Of a stretch of DNA of 64,000 nt, positions 1-8,275 are shown piece by piece. The notes below the pieces were generated by a model. The model worked only from the letters and a program-made list of their open reading frames with translations, had not been told where the DNA came from and did no database searches. The stretch comes from Chryseobacterium sp. H1D6B. GTDB lineage: Bacteria > Bacteroidota > Bacteroidia > Flavobacteriales > Weeksellaceae. The first letter of the stretch is position 1. The number at the start of each line of letters is the position of its first letter. Both the position numbers and the translations under genes were made by a program. The stretch lies in the NCBI RefSeq assembly GCF_029892445.1, contig NZ_JARXVJ010000001.1, positions 2,232,001 through 2,296,000 of the forward strand. The letters are read 5' to 3'.

Positions 1-410
1 TTGCTAAAAGCAACTGCACTTTCCGACGGAAGACCTTCCCAGGTTTTCAGAATTTTTCCTTCAGAATTGAGCAAAAGGGTGAACGGAAAAAGACCTTTAG
101 AATTGTATCGCTCTGCCAGAGAAGCATTTTCTTTTTTGATCTCTTCAGAAGGTTGATTATTTTTGCTTCTTGGAAAATCCGCGTTGACATATTGTAAAAT
201 GTGATCAGCAGACAATTGTTTAAAAGTCTCGGTTTCAATAATATTCTTATGCAGCTTGATACACGGAATACACCAGTCCGAGCCGGAAAAGTTGAGAAGA
301 ATCAATTCATTTTGTTCAGAAGCTGTTTTCTTTGCTTTTTCAAAACGTGTCTGTGCATTTGCTAGTACAGAGAATAGCGCCAAAAAGATGGCTGTAAATA
401 TTGTTTTCAT
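1..410 (-). CDS. Thioredoxin-family secreted protein, 3' end cut by the window
   Basis: The 136 visible codons begin at an ATG (410) with a signal peptide ending in ANAQ near residue 20, so the product is exported. A thioredoxin-fold segment follows with the redox pair Cys47-Ile-Pro-Cys50 after a Trp (SDWCIPC), as in the thioredoxin_7-like disulfide reductases common in Bacteroidota. The reading frame runs off the left edge, so the C-terminal third and the cis-proline loop cannot be checked. It is the last minus-strand gene after the metal-efflux cluster and may repair thiols in the same stressed envelope; that link is inference from position only. Confidence 0.8.
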   Translation of the reverse strand, partial: MKTIFTAIFLALFSVLANAQTRFEKAKKTASEQNELILLNFSGSDWCIPCIKLHKNIIETETFKQLSADHILQYVNADFPRSKNNQPSEEIKKENASLAERYNSKGLFPFTLLLNSEGKILKTWEGLPSESAVAFS

Positions 411-491
411 AATGTGTATAAATTAGATTGTAGAACCAATTGTGTCTGAATGATGTTAAATTCATTCAGATCCAATATTTTGTAAAGTATT

Positions 492-875
492 TTAAGACAG
501 TCTTGGCGGCTGCCAGATAGAGTGCAAATAACCTTTAAAGAAGAAATCATTATCTGATGATGCTATTTTTTCACGTGTAATATGTCCAAAAAAAATATTT
601 CTTTCTTCAAGTTTAAAGACCTGATTTATTGTGAAAATAAGATTTAGTGGGGTAGAATGTATTACAAACGGTAGTTTCCTATCTGTTTTGTAATCTGCAT
701 CTTTTACCGGATTATCATAGTGGGTTTTAAGAAAAGCTTCAAGTGTCATTTCTGAATTCAGCTTTTTGTGTTCCATAAAATGCTCGACAAGAATCGGAAC
801 TTTCAACAGCTGATAAAGTTCAGTTGTTGAAAAGAGAAACAGTGCGAGTAAAACTACGGAAACCCATTTTTTCAT
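492..875 (-). CDS. Small membrane-anchored protein, copy 1 (unrecognised family)
   Basis: 127 residues. An N-terminal hydrophobic segment (about residues 5-20) is followed by TTELYQLLKVPILVEHF, a His/Glu-rich stretch, and a conserved NPVKDADY motif; it ends in IWQPP. It is a clear paralogue of the 126-residue protein encoded at 7132-7512 (same anchor, LVEH, PVKDADY and IWQPP motifs). The two lie on the same strand on either side of the CzcA-type efflux genes. I do not recognise the domain. A periplasm-facing metal-handling accessory is a guess from context and from the conserved His and Asp residues. Confidence 0.75.
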   Translation of the reverse strand: MKKWVSVVLLALFLFSTTELYQLLKVPILVEHFMEHKKLNSEMTLEAFLKTHYDNPVKDADYKTDRKLPFVIHSTPLNLIFTINQVFKLEERNIFFGHITREKIASSDNDFFFKGYLHSIWQPPRLS

Positions 876-877
876 AT

Positions 878-917
878 ATCAAAATTATGTAATGTTTCGT
901 TAAGAATGATTTTAAAT
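878..917 (-). promoter_or_regulatory. Upstream module shared with the 7.5-kb paralogue, copy 1
   Basis: These 40 bases lie directly before the start of the 127-residue gene and match 7515-7554, before its paralogue, at 39 of 40 positions. That is higher than the similarity of the two coding regions. On the minus strand the module contains TAATTTTG (880-887), which fits the Bacteroidota -7 consensus TAnnTTTG but sits only a few bases from the start codon. It would therefore give a nearly leaderless message, or the block may be an operator. The conservation is seen; the function is inferred. Confidence 0.5.
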
Positions 918-930
918 AGTAGGTAATCAG

Positions 931-1398
931 TTATTTCACTTCCTTTTTTATTTCATTGACCCACTTTTCTATTTCAGCATGATCAGAAGCAGATAATTTT
1001 GCATCCTGATGAATGACCGTGTAAGAAGCAAGCGGCATTTCGCCTTCTTTGACGGTTTCTACGATCTCATCGAGTTTCTCAAGCTTTTTTTCACGGCTGT
1101 AAGAATTGAATTCATCAAAGTTCAAATGTCTTTTACCCGAATTTACGTGATCAGCCAACCACCATTTCACAGGCTGCAACTTGCTGTAGGAAGGATAAAT
1201 AGTATTGTTGGAATGGCAGTCATAACAACTGGTTTTCAAAATAGATTTTACTTTTGGAGGTACATTATAATAATTTTCAATCGCATTGGCAGATTGATCT
1301 TGGCGGATATTCTTTTTAACATCAATAAACTGAATGCCGATAAACATCAACAACAATACTGTTAAAATATTTTTTATGGTAAAAAAGGACTTATTCAT
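931..1398 (-). CDS. Haem-binding-domain (c-type CxxCH) membrane-anchored protein
   Basis: 155 residues from the ATG at 1398. An in-frame ATG at 1452 would add 18 polar residues and overlap the upstream adaptor gene, so I prefer 1398. One transmembrane or signal anchor (about residues 9-25) precedes a single covalent-haem motif, Cys58-Tyr-Asp-Cys61-His62, followed by NNTIYPSYSKLQPVKWWLADHV. This is typical of the small Haem_bd family of Bacteroidota. It lies 40 bp downstream of the adaptor gene and probably in the same transcript. A periplasmic electron-carrier or redox-sensing role beside the metal pump is likely, but the exact partner is unknown. Confidence 0.8.
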   Translation of the reverse strand: MNKSFFTIKNILTVLLLMFIGIQFIDVKKNIRQDQSANAIENYYNVPPKVKSILKTSCYDCHSNNTIYPSYSKLQPVKWWLADHVNSGKRHLNFDEFNSYSREKKLEKLDEIVETVKEGEMPLASYTVIHQDAKLSASDHAEIEKWVNEIKKEVK

Positions 1399-1438
1399 AA
1401 TTTTTAATTTTTTTGGATTAATATTTATTGAAGCGGAA

Positions 1439-2593
1439 TTATTCCTCTTCACTTGCCGTATTTTTTAGCTTCATCAAAAGCGTGTACGCATTCTTGGTAA
1501 CGATTTTTCTGTTCTTAAAATCTTCAACATTTTTGATTTGAATGAAACTGTTTTCAGCTTCTCCTAACGTTACCGGAATCATTTTATAAGTTTGCTTTTT
1601 CTCCTCAACAAAAACATAATCTTTACCTTCAAAATTGACAATGCTTTCCTCTGGTAGCGCGGTGGAAAAGGATGTTTCAGTTTCAATCTCAGCGTTCATA
1701 TACATCCCTGGAGTCAGGTTTTGGTCATACTGCTCAAAATGGCAATGTACATCTGCCGTTCCGTCTGCATTGATATCTTTGCTGATCAGGATAATTTCGC
1801 CACCGTATTTTTTATCCGGCTGCGTATTGGTATTGGCGGTAAATCTTTGTCTTATTTTCAGCATTTGCATGTCTTTTTCATACACTTTAAGATTCAGATG
1901 AATGTCATTAGGATTGATGAGTTCAAACAAAACATCAGACGGATTCACAAACTTTCCGATATTCACATTCACTTTGCTCACAAAACCGTTGATCGTGCTG
2001 TAAACCGGAACACTTTTCCTGATATTTCCCGAAGTCAGACTTCCCGCATTGATGTTCACGAGCTGAAGCTGTTCCGCCAAAGTATTCATCATAATTCTCT
2101 GGCTGTTCATCTCAGACTGCGCCATCTGCATTACTTTATCACTGCTTGCCTGGCTTTGATTCAGCTTTTTTTGTCTGTTATAGTCAAGTTCTGCAAAATG
2201 AAGTTTTGATTTTGCCATCAGATAATCCTGCTGCAGCTGTATAAATTGAGGATTTTCTATCACGGCAATTATTTGTCCTTTGCTTACTCGCATTCCCGGA
2301 AGGAGATTGGTGCTTTTCAGATAACCGCCCAAAGGCACACTTACGGAAACCAGATTCTGTGGCGGAACATCTATTTTTCCATTGATCTTGAGCACCGTAG
2401 AAATATTTTTCTCAGACAATGGCATTGTTTCGATAGCCGTATTTTTGAGTTGAGCATCAGTAAGCATAACGATACTTTCATCTTTAGGATTTGATGGCTT
2501 TAGAACAACTTCTTCTTTTTGATTACACTGAACCGAAAAAAAGAGAGCAAATATTAATAAAACCGAATATTTATTTTGAATTGATTTTGACAT
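1439..2593 (-). CDS. RND efflux periplasmic adaptor (HlyD/CusB-like lipoprotein)
   Basis: 384 residues. A lipoprotein signal ends in SVQC with the acceptor Cys23, which would anchor the adaptor in the membrane. The barrel-sandwich lipoyl half-motifs are visible (VPLGGYLKSTNLLPGMRVSKG, and later VPVYSTINGFVSKVNVNIGKF), separated by an alpha-hairpin rich in Gln and Leu (about residues 115-185). The protein links an inner-membrane RND pump to an outer-membrane channel. Its start is 3 bp from the stop of the CzcA-TolC fusion gene, so the two are co-transcribed and probably translationally coupled. No His/Met-rich N-terminal metal-binding tail of the CusB type is seen. Confidence 0.9.
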   Translation of the reverse strand: MSKSIQNKYSVLLIFALFFSVQCNQKEEVVLKPSNPKDESIVMLTDAQLKNTAIETMPLSEKNISTVLKINGKIDVPPQNLVSVSVPLGGYLKSTNLLPGMRVSKGQIIAVIENPQFIQLQQDYLMAKSKLHFAELDYNRQKKLNQSQASSDKVMQMAQSEMNSQRIMMNTLAEQLQLVNINAGSLTSGNIRKSVPVYSTINGFVSKVNVNIGKFVNPSDVLFELINPNDIHLNLKVYEKDMQMLKIRQRFTANTNTQPDKKYGGEIILISKDINADGTADVHCHFEQYDQNLTPGMYMNAEIETETSFSTALPEESIVNFEGKDYVFVEEKKQTYKMIPVTLGEAENSFIQIKNVEDFKNRKIVTKNAYTLLMKLKNTASEEE

Positions 2594-2596
2594 AAT

Positions 2597-5500
2597 TTAT
2601 TGATTTAAAGTAATATATTCCAGCTCAACAATGCTTTCATTAAGATTCCAAACGGCATCTGTATAATTATTTTTGATGCTGATCGCCTGATTGGCGAGCA
2701 TTACAAATTCCAGATAATTAATTTCTCCGTTGATGAACTGTTGTTGAGCGGTTTCCAGAATCGTATCGGCATTTTTCAGTTCATATTTCTCGTACTGGGA
2801 AACAATTTCCAGGTTCTTCTGCTGAATCTCTGCTAGTTTTTTATATTGATTTTTTAAGTTAAACTCCGCATTCTGAAAATCATTTTCACTTACAGATTCT
2901 GCAATTTTTGAAGCTTCAATCCTTGCTTTTTGTCCGCCAGAAAATAAAGGAACCGAAACGCCAACCTGAACCGAATGAAATTGTGGTGAAGCATTGTACA
3001 CCTTATCATCTGCGCCCGTTCCACGAAAACTGTTGAGATTGTAGGCGAACTGTAAACCCGGCAATAATTTGGATTTTTCCAAAGCCGTTTGTTGTGCTGC
3101 AATGGTTTTTTGCTGTTCCAATATTTTTAACGAAGGATTACCGGAAACATCATTTTGCAGATTGGAAAGAGAAAAAATACGCACTCCATCAGGAATGATT
3201 TCTGTTTCTGAATTCAAAAGCCATTGCAATTGCAACTGCAAAGTTCTGAGTTCCTGTTTCACCTGTTTGATCTGGATTTCAATAGCTGATTTTTGGTTGG
3301 AAGCAGTTGCTTTTTCCAAAATATTGCTCTCACCACTTTTTAATCTTAAAGTTGCCTTATCCAGAAATTGAGCATAAAAATCCAAAGATTCATTCAGAAT
3401 TCTTTCCTTTTCCTGCCAATACAAAATCTTGTAGAAAGTCAGCGTGACGCCTTTTTTCAGCTGATATTCTTTCAATGAAATATTCAACTTGCTTTTTTTC
3501 CATTCTTCTGTGTACAGATTTTTCTGTCTTTTGTAAACAGTGGGAAATGCAATATTCTGGGAAACCCCGAATTTCATATCACGATAAGCACTGTTGATTT
3601 GCCCATAATCCGCAGAAATTCCTGTCTGAGGAATGTCTGAAGAAGTCTTGATGATAGCTTTTGCATATTCTGATTTTAATTTCTCATTCTTAAGTCCTCT
3701 GTTGTTTTTCAAAGCGATGGCAACCGCTTCATTTAAAGTAACTTTGGTCTGAGAATTCATCATATTTCCTGTTAGAACAAAGAAAATAATGAGAACAGGC
3801 GTTATTATATTTTTGCGATTATTTTTCATTTTTAATCCTTTTTCAATGGTTACATAAAGCAGCGGAAGCACAAAAAGGGTGAGCAATGTGGCAATTAAAA
3901 GTCCGCCGATGACAACGGTTGCCAATGGTCTCTGGACTTCTGCTCCGGCTCCGTTGCTCAAAGCCATCGGTATAAATCCTAATGATGCTACGAAAGCAGT
4001 CATCAATACAGGTCTTAATCTCGCTTCTCCACCGTCTACTACAATTCTTACAATATTTTTAATTCCACTTTTATAGAGTCTGTTGAATTCAGAAATCAGT
4101 ACGATTCCATTAAGAACAGCTACACCGAAAAGCGCGATGAATCCTACACCAGCACTGATGCTGAAAGGCATTCCTCTTGCAGCCAGTAACAGTACACCGC
4201 CTATAATGGAAAGCGGAATCGCAGTATAGATCAAAAGACTTTCTTTCACTGAATTAAATGCCAGAAACAACAGCACAAAAATCAAAACCAAAGCAATCGG
4301 CACTGCAATCATCAGTCTGTTTTTGGCATTTTTAAGGTTTTCAAATGAACCTCCATAGGTGACGTAATATCCAGGAGGAAGCTTCAGCTGTTGGTCTACT
4401 TTAGCCTGAAGTTCTTCTACAATACCTTGAACATCACGGTTTTTGATGTTAAAACCTACCACAATTCTCCGCTGTCCGTTCTCACGCTGGATCTGGTTCG
4501 GACCATCTTTAATATCAACATTGGCAAGCTGAGAAAGGGGAATCTGATTACCGGACGGCGTTGGAACCAATAAATTCCTGACATCATCCAGATTCTTTCG
4601 GTCATTACTGTTTAATCTCACTACCATATCAAAACGTTTTTCGCCCTCGAAAACCAGACCTGTGCTTTGTCCTGCAAAAGCGGTGTTGATCACTCTGTTG
4701 ATGTCTCCAATCGATAAATGATATTTTGCAATAACCGACCTGTTGTACTGGATAATCACCTGCGGAAGACCAGAAACGGGCTCTATATAAAGATTTTGAG
4801 TTCCCTTTACCGTATTGATTATTTTCCCGAGCTGACTGGCATTTTTTGCCAATATTTCCAGATCTTCTCCGAATATTTTCAAGACAACATCCTGTCTTGC
4901 GCCGGTCATCAATTCATTAAAACGCATCTGAACGGGATACTGAAAACCAACCGTAATTCCCGGAACATCTTCCAACGCTTTGCTCATTTTATCTGAAAGC
5001 TCCGGAAAGGTTTTGGCAGAAGTCCATTCGCTTTTATCTTTCAGAATCACCATCATATCAGAAGCATCCATCGGCATCGGATCTGTGGGAACTTCTCCGC
5101 TTCCTATTTTGGTAACTACTTTCTGAACTTCCGGAAAGCGGGTCTTCAGAATATGTGCTGCTTTTTGTGTACTTTCAATCGTAGTTTTGAGGTTGCTTCC
5201 GGGCAGAACTCTGGTATCAACAGCAAAATCTCCTTCTTCCAGTGACGGGATAAATTCGCCTCCCATTCTGCTTAAAACCACCACGGAAAGGACAAAAAGA
5301 ACAATCACAATACTGAAAATGGTTTTCGGTATTCTTAAAACTTTTAGTAAGGTTGTTCGGTAGAGATTTTCAGCCTTCGCCATCAATCGGTCTGAAAAGT
5401 TCATTTTATGGTTTATTTTTTTGCTTAAAATGATAGAACTCATCATCGGAATATAAGTCAGCGAAAGCAGAAACGCTCCCAATAAAGCGAAGGCAACAGT

Positions 5501-6946
5501 TTGTGCCATTGGTTTGAACATTTTACCTTCAATCCCTTGCAGTGTTAAAATAGGCAGATACACAATGAGGATGATGATCTGCCCGAAAACCGCACTGTTC
5601 ATCATCTTTCCTGCGGAATCTATGACAATGGTATCCATTTCCTGCTTTGAAACCGACAGCGCTTTCCGGAATTTTGAATTATGGGTAAACTGATGCATGA
5701 CAGATTCTACAATGATCACAGCACCGTCTATAATCAGCCCGAAATCCAGCGCACCGAGACTCATCAGATTTCCGCTGACTCCAAAGAGATTCATCATACA
5801 AACCGCAAAAAGCATCGCCAAAGGAATGACAGACGCGACCAACAAACCTGCCCGGAAATTCCCCAAAAACAAAACCAGTACAAAAACGACAATCAATGCG
5901 CCTTCCATCAGGTTTTTTTCAACAGTTCCAATGGCATTGTTCACCATTTTGGTTCTGTCTAAAAATGGCTCTATCACGACACCTTCCGGCAGGGTTTTTC
6001 GGATTTGCTCGATTTTGGCTTTTACATTTTTGATGACCTCGCTGCTGTTTTCACCTTTCAGCATCATCACGATAGCACCCGAAACTTCGCCGGTGTCATT
6101 GTAAGTCATTGCCCCAAATCTTGTCGCATAGCCGTAACGCACCTCTGCAATATCCCTTATAAACAGAGGAACATCATTGTTTTTGGTGGCGATCGCAATG
6201 TTTTTAATATCATCCAGATTTCCGACCAGTCCTTCACTTCGTATGTAGAGAACGGTAGGTCCTTTTTCGATATAAGAACCGCCTGTATTCTGGTTATTGG
6301 TTTTCAATGCATCAAAAACATCTGTAATCGTAATTCCGTAAGCATTCAGTTTATCCGGATTCACGGAAATTTCATATTGTTTCAATTTTCCACCGAAGCT
6401 GCTGACTTCCGCAACGCCTTTCACGCCAAGCAATTGTCTTCTGACAATCCAGTCCTGAAGCGTTCTGAGTTCTGTAATATCGTATTTGCTTTCGTATCCT
6501 TTTTTCGGACCGACAACGTATTGATAGATTTCACCCAATCCTGTAGAAATAGGTCCTAAAGCTGGTGTTCCTACATCCTGCGGAATCTGGTTCTGTACCT
6601 GTTGCAGTCTCTCTGCAACCTGTTGTCTAGCCCAGTAAATATCAACATCGTCATCGAAAACGATGGTAACTAATGAAAGCCCGAACCTAGAGAAACTTCT
6701 GATCTCTTTTAAACCCGAAATATTACTGTTCGCCTGTTCTATAGGGAAAGTAACGAGTCTTTCAATATCAGTAGCTCCAAATGATGGCGCAGTGGTTATC
6801 ACCTGAACCTGATTATTGGTTATGTCAGGCACTGCATCTATTGGTAGTTGCGTGACCTGATAAGCACCTACGCCTATCAACCCGAATACCAATAATGCTA
6901 TAATGAGTTTATTCTTCACAGAAAACTCAATGATTTTTGTTAGCAT
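2597..6946 (-). CDS. CzcA-type heavy-metal RND pump fused to a TolC-family outer-membrane factor
   Basis: 1449 residues. Residues 1-1035 are a complete HME-RND proton/cation antiporter: N-terminal TM1, two large periplasmic loops, and in TM4 the signature DFGLIIDGAVIIVE with Asp401, Asp407 and Glu414. In the Nies scheme this spacing (D, D+6, E+13) marks the CzcA/HME1 group (divalent Zn, Co, Cd, Ni) rather than the CusA Cu/Ag group. From Met1040 a second hydrophobic leader (ITPVLIIFFVLTGNMMNSQ) begins a TolC-like domain with LNEAVAIALKNNR and heptad-rich helices to residue 1449. Pump and outer-membrane channel are thus one polypeptide. The frame is continuous through the junction, so this is a fusion, not two genes. 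It is the first gene of a pump-adaptor-haem operon. Confidence 0.92.
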   Translation of the reverse strand: MLTKIIEFSVKNKLIIALLVFGLIGVGAYQVTQLPIDAVPDITNNQVQVITTAPSFGATDIERLVTFPIEQANSNISGLKEIRSFSRFGLSLVTIVFDDDVDIYWARQQVAERLQQVQNQIPQDVGTPALGPISTGLGEIYQYVVGPKKGYESKYDITELRTLQDWIVRRQLLGVKGVAEVSSFGGKLKQYEISVNPDKLNAYGITITDVFDALKTNNQNTGGSYIEKGPTVLYIRSEGLVGNLDDIKNIAIATKNNDVPLFIRDIAEVRYGYATRFGAMTYNDTGEVSGAIVMMLKGENSSEVIKNVKAKIEQIRKTLPEGVVIEPFLDRTKMVNNAIGTVEKNLMEGALIVVFVLVLFLGNFRAGLLVASVIPLAMLFAVCMMNLFGVSGNLMSLGALDFGLIIDGAVIIVESVMHQFTHNSKFRKALSVSKQEMDTIVIDSAGKMMNSAVFGQIIILIVYLPILTLQGIEGKMFKPMAQTVAFALLGAFLLSLTYIPMMSSIILSKKINHKMNFSDRLMAKAENLYRTTLLKVLRIPKTIFSIVIVLFVLSVVVLSRMGGEFIPSLEEGDFAVDTRVLPGSNLKTTIESTQKAAHILKTRFPEVQKVVTKIGSGEVPTDPMPMDASDMMVILKDKSEWTSAKTFPELSDKMSKALEDVPGITVGFQYPVQMRFNELMTGARQDVVLKIFGEDLEILAKNASQLGKIINTVKGTQNLYIEPVSGLPQVIIQYNRSVIAKYHLSIGDINRVINTAFAGQSTGLVFEGEKRFDMVVRLNSNDRKNLDDVRNLLVPTPSGNQIPLSQLANVDIKDGPNQIQRENGQRRIVVGFNIKNRDVQGIVEELQAKVDQQLKLPPGYYVTYGGSFENLKNAKNRLMIAVPIALVLIFVLLFLAFNSVKESLLIYTAIPLSIIGGVLLLAARGMPFSISAGVGFIALFGVAVLNGIVLISEFNRLYKSGIKNIVRIVVDGGEARLRPVLMTAFVASLGFIPMALSNGAGAEVQRPLATVVIGGLLIATLLTLFVLPLLYVTIEKGLKMKNNRKNIITPVLIIFFVLTGNMMNSQTKVTLNEAVAIALKNNRGLKNEKLKSEYAKAIIKTSSDIPQTGISADYGQINSAYRDMKFGVSQNIAFPTVYKRQKNLYTEEWKKSKLNISLKEYQLKKGVTLTFYKILYWQEKERILNESLDFYAQFLDKATLRLKSGESNILEKATASNQKSAIEIQIKQVKQELRTLQLQLQWLLNSETEIIPDGVRIFSLSNLQNDVSGNPSLKILEQQKTIAAQQTALEKSKLLPGLQFAYNLNSFRGTGADDKVYNASPQFHSVQVGVSVPLFSGGQKARIEASKIAESVSENDFQNAEFNLKNQYKKLAEIQQKNLEIVSQYEKYELKNADTILETAQQQFINGEINYLEFVMLANQAISIKNNYTDAVWNLNESIVELEYITLNQ

Positions 6947-7131
6947 AAATAATTCTGTTAGATCTTAATTTTAAATAGATAGTTTTGCTCTCTATTCCTG
7001 TCAATGATGTTCTACAAAATCGCTGTGCTTACAAGTAAGTACAAACCTATTTTTTCTTTTGTTGATGAACAAATAGAAGCAGGGGAGAGCTCAACACAAG
7101 ATGTGTTGTAACATAAAAATAAAACGTGTGA

Positions 7132-7512
7132 TTAACAGTTTTTTGGCGGCTGCCAGATAGAATTTACCGCGTCTTTATGATAGAAAACCGGGTTATAAGA
7201 AAAAGTTACTTTCGGGTGATCACAGGGTATTTGCTTTTTTATTTCTACACTGAAATCGGGATTCACCGTAAAGACGAGAGCGAGTGGAAAAGAATGAACT
7301 GCAAAAGGCAATTTTTGGTCTGTCGTATAATCCGCATCTTTAACAGGATGGTCGTAATGTATTTTCAGAAATTCAGTAAAGGTCATTTCCGGATTGAGCC
7401 CTTTATGCTCAATATAATGCTCTACAAGAATAGGCAGCTTCAATAACTGATTAAGCTCAGTTGTTGAAACCAGATATAAGGAAAGCAATAATATGGAAAC
7501 CCACTTTTTCAC
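7132..7512 (-). CDS. Small membrane-anchored protein, copy 2 (paralogue of the 492-875 product)
   Basis: 126 residues starting at GTG (7512), where the paralogue uses ATG. It shares MKKWVS, TTELxQLLKxPILVEH, PVKDADY and IWQPP with copy 1, but the C-terminal third has diverged (a CDHP motif and a final NC). The gene lies 185 bp upstream of the efflux pump gene on the same strand, so the pump operon sits between two direct copies. The family is not recognised. Its repeated association with a metal pump suggests an accessory or sensor at the inner membrane, but nothing in the sequence proves it. Confidence 0.72.
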   Translation of the reverse strand: MKKWVSILLLSLYLVSTTELNQLLKLPILVEHYIEHKGLNPEMTFTEFLKIHYDHPVKDADYTTDQKLPFAVHSFPLALVFTVNPDFSVEIKKQIPCDHPKVTFSYNPVFYHKDAVNSIWQPPKNC

Positions 7513-7514
7513 AG

Positions 7515-7554
7515 ATCAAAATTATGCAATGTTTCGTTAAGAATGATTTTAAAT
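7515..7554 (-). promoter_or_regulatory. Upstream module shared with the 0.9-kb paralogue, copy 2
   Basis: Second copy of the 40-base block at 878-917, one mismatch in 40. It includes TAATTTTG on the minus strand at 7517-7524 and ends 3 bases before the GTG start. The two copies lie in the same orientation 6.6 kb apart, so they could also serve as short homologies for deletion of the efflux operon. Whether it is a promoter, an operator or a recently converted tract cannot be decided from sequence alone. Confidence 0.5.
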
Positions 7555-7628
7555 TAATGATAAGCACTTCATCTTTAAAAATAGTAAAATGCTACCACAT
7601 AGATTAAATTCTAATCAGACTGAATTTT

Positions 7629-8129
7629 TTATATTTTCGTTGATAAGCTCAGGATGAGATCAAGGTCGTCCCTCACAACGATCATCCCACCCATTTTTTT
7701 TGGTGGTGTGATCTTGAAATCACTGAATTTTACATTTTTTCTTCCTATCATTTTGCTGTTTTCTATCCAGAATTCTATATTGTAACGTTTGATCTGGTTC
7801 ATCATTTTCACTTCTACCACCGCAAGAAAATTTTTTTGAGTTTTACTGAAGTTGATGAATCTGATGGTCATCTCAGGATATTTTTCTGCATTCAGGATCT
7901 TCTGAAAATCCTTGGTCATCATCTTGTTTCCGCAATCAAAATCTTTTACATTCAGAATGATATAGGGCAATTTTTTATCGAAAAAATGATAAAGACCTAT
8001 TTCTGATTTGAACTTTTTGTTGATACATTGGAAACTGTTGACGTTGGTGCTGCCATTGATCTTTACAAAGTTTTCCTGAGCATTTGCATAAAGAAAACAA
8101 AAACCAAAAAGCAAATTTAGAAGTTTCAT
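7629..8129 (-). CDS. YceI-like secreted protein (divergent)
   Basis: 166 residues from the ATG at 8129, where a signal peptide starts (MKLLNLLFGFCFLYANAQ). Longer in-frame starts to 8213 add a charged, non-signal N terminus and are less likely. The mature part has the lipocalin-like layout of YceI proteins: an INGSTNVNSFQC strand, an MTKDFQKILNAEKYPEMTIRF segment resembling the YceI LDxxKYPxxxF motif, and a closing VRDDLDLILSLS. YceI proteins bind isoprenoid-like lipids in the periplasm. A second, canonical YceI gene lies at 9602-10138 with a porin between, so the three form one minus-strand group. Confidence 0.7.
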   Translation of the reverse strand: MKLLNLLFGFCFLYANAQENFVKINGSTNVNSFQCINKKFKSEIGLYHFFDKKLPYIILNVKDFDCGNKMMTKDFQKILNAEKYPEMTIRFINFSKTQKNFLAVVEVKMMNQIKRYNIEFWIENSKMIGRKNVKFSDFKITPPKKMGGMIVVRDDLDLILSLSTKI

Positions 8130-8225
8130 ATGTACATATTTATTGTTCTTAATAGTCATATGCAATCGCTCAATCCTTATTCTAGTTTGCCTTGCAAATC
8201 CTGGCGATGTCATGACGCTTGTTTT

Positions 8226-8258
8226 AAAAAGCAGAGGTAACCTTGGAGTTTCCTCTGC
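8226..8258 (-). terminator. Rho-independent terminator after the porin gene
   Basis: Arms GCAGAGG (8231-8237) and CCTCTGC (8252-8258) form a stem. Read on the minus strand it is followed by a run of five T, 18 bp downstream of the porin stop codon. It probably separates the YceI/porin transcript from the YceI-like gene. Confidence 0.65.
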
Positions 8259-8275
8259 AACTATTAACTAAATAT

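Noticed and set aside
1399-1452. Longer N terminus for the haem-motif protein
   Set aside because: It would overlap the adaptor gene and place 18 polar residues before the membrane anchor.
5681-6559. Long plus-strand frames of 93-184 codons inside the efflux pump gene
   Set aside because: They lie antisense to conserved RND sequence, have no signals of their own and arise from the codon pattern of the real gene.
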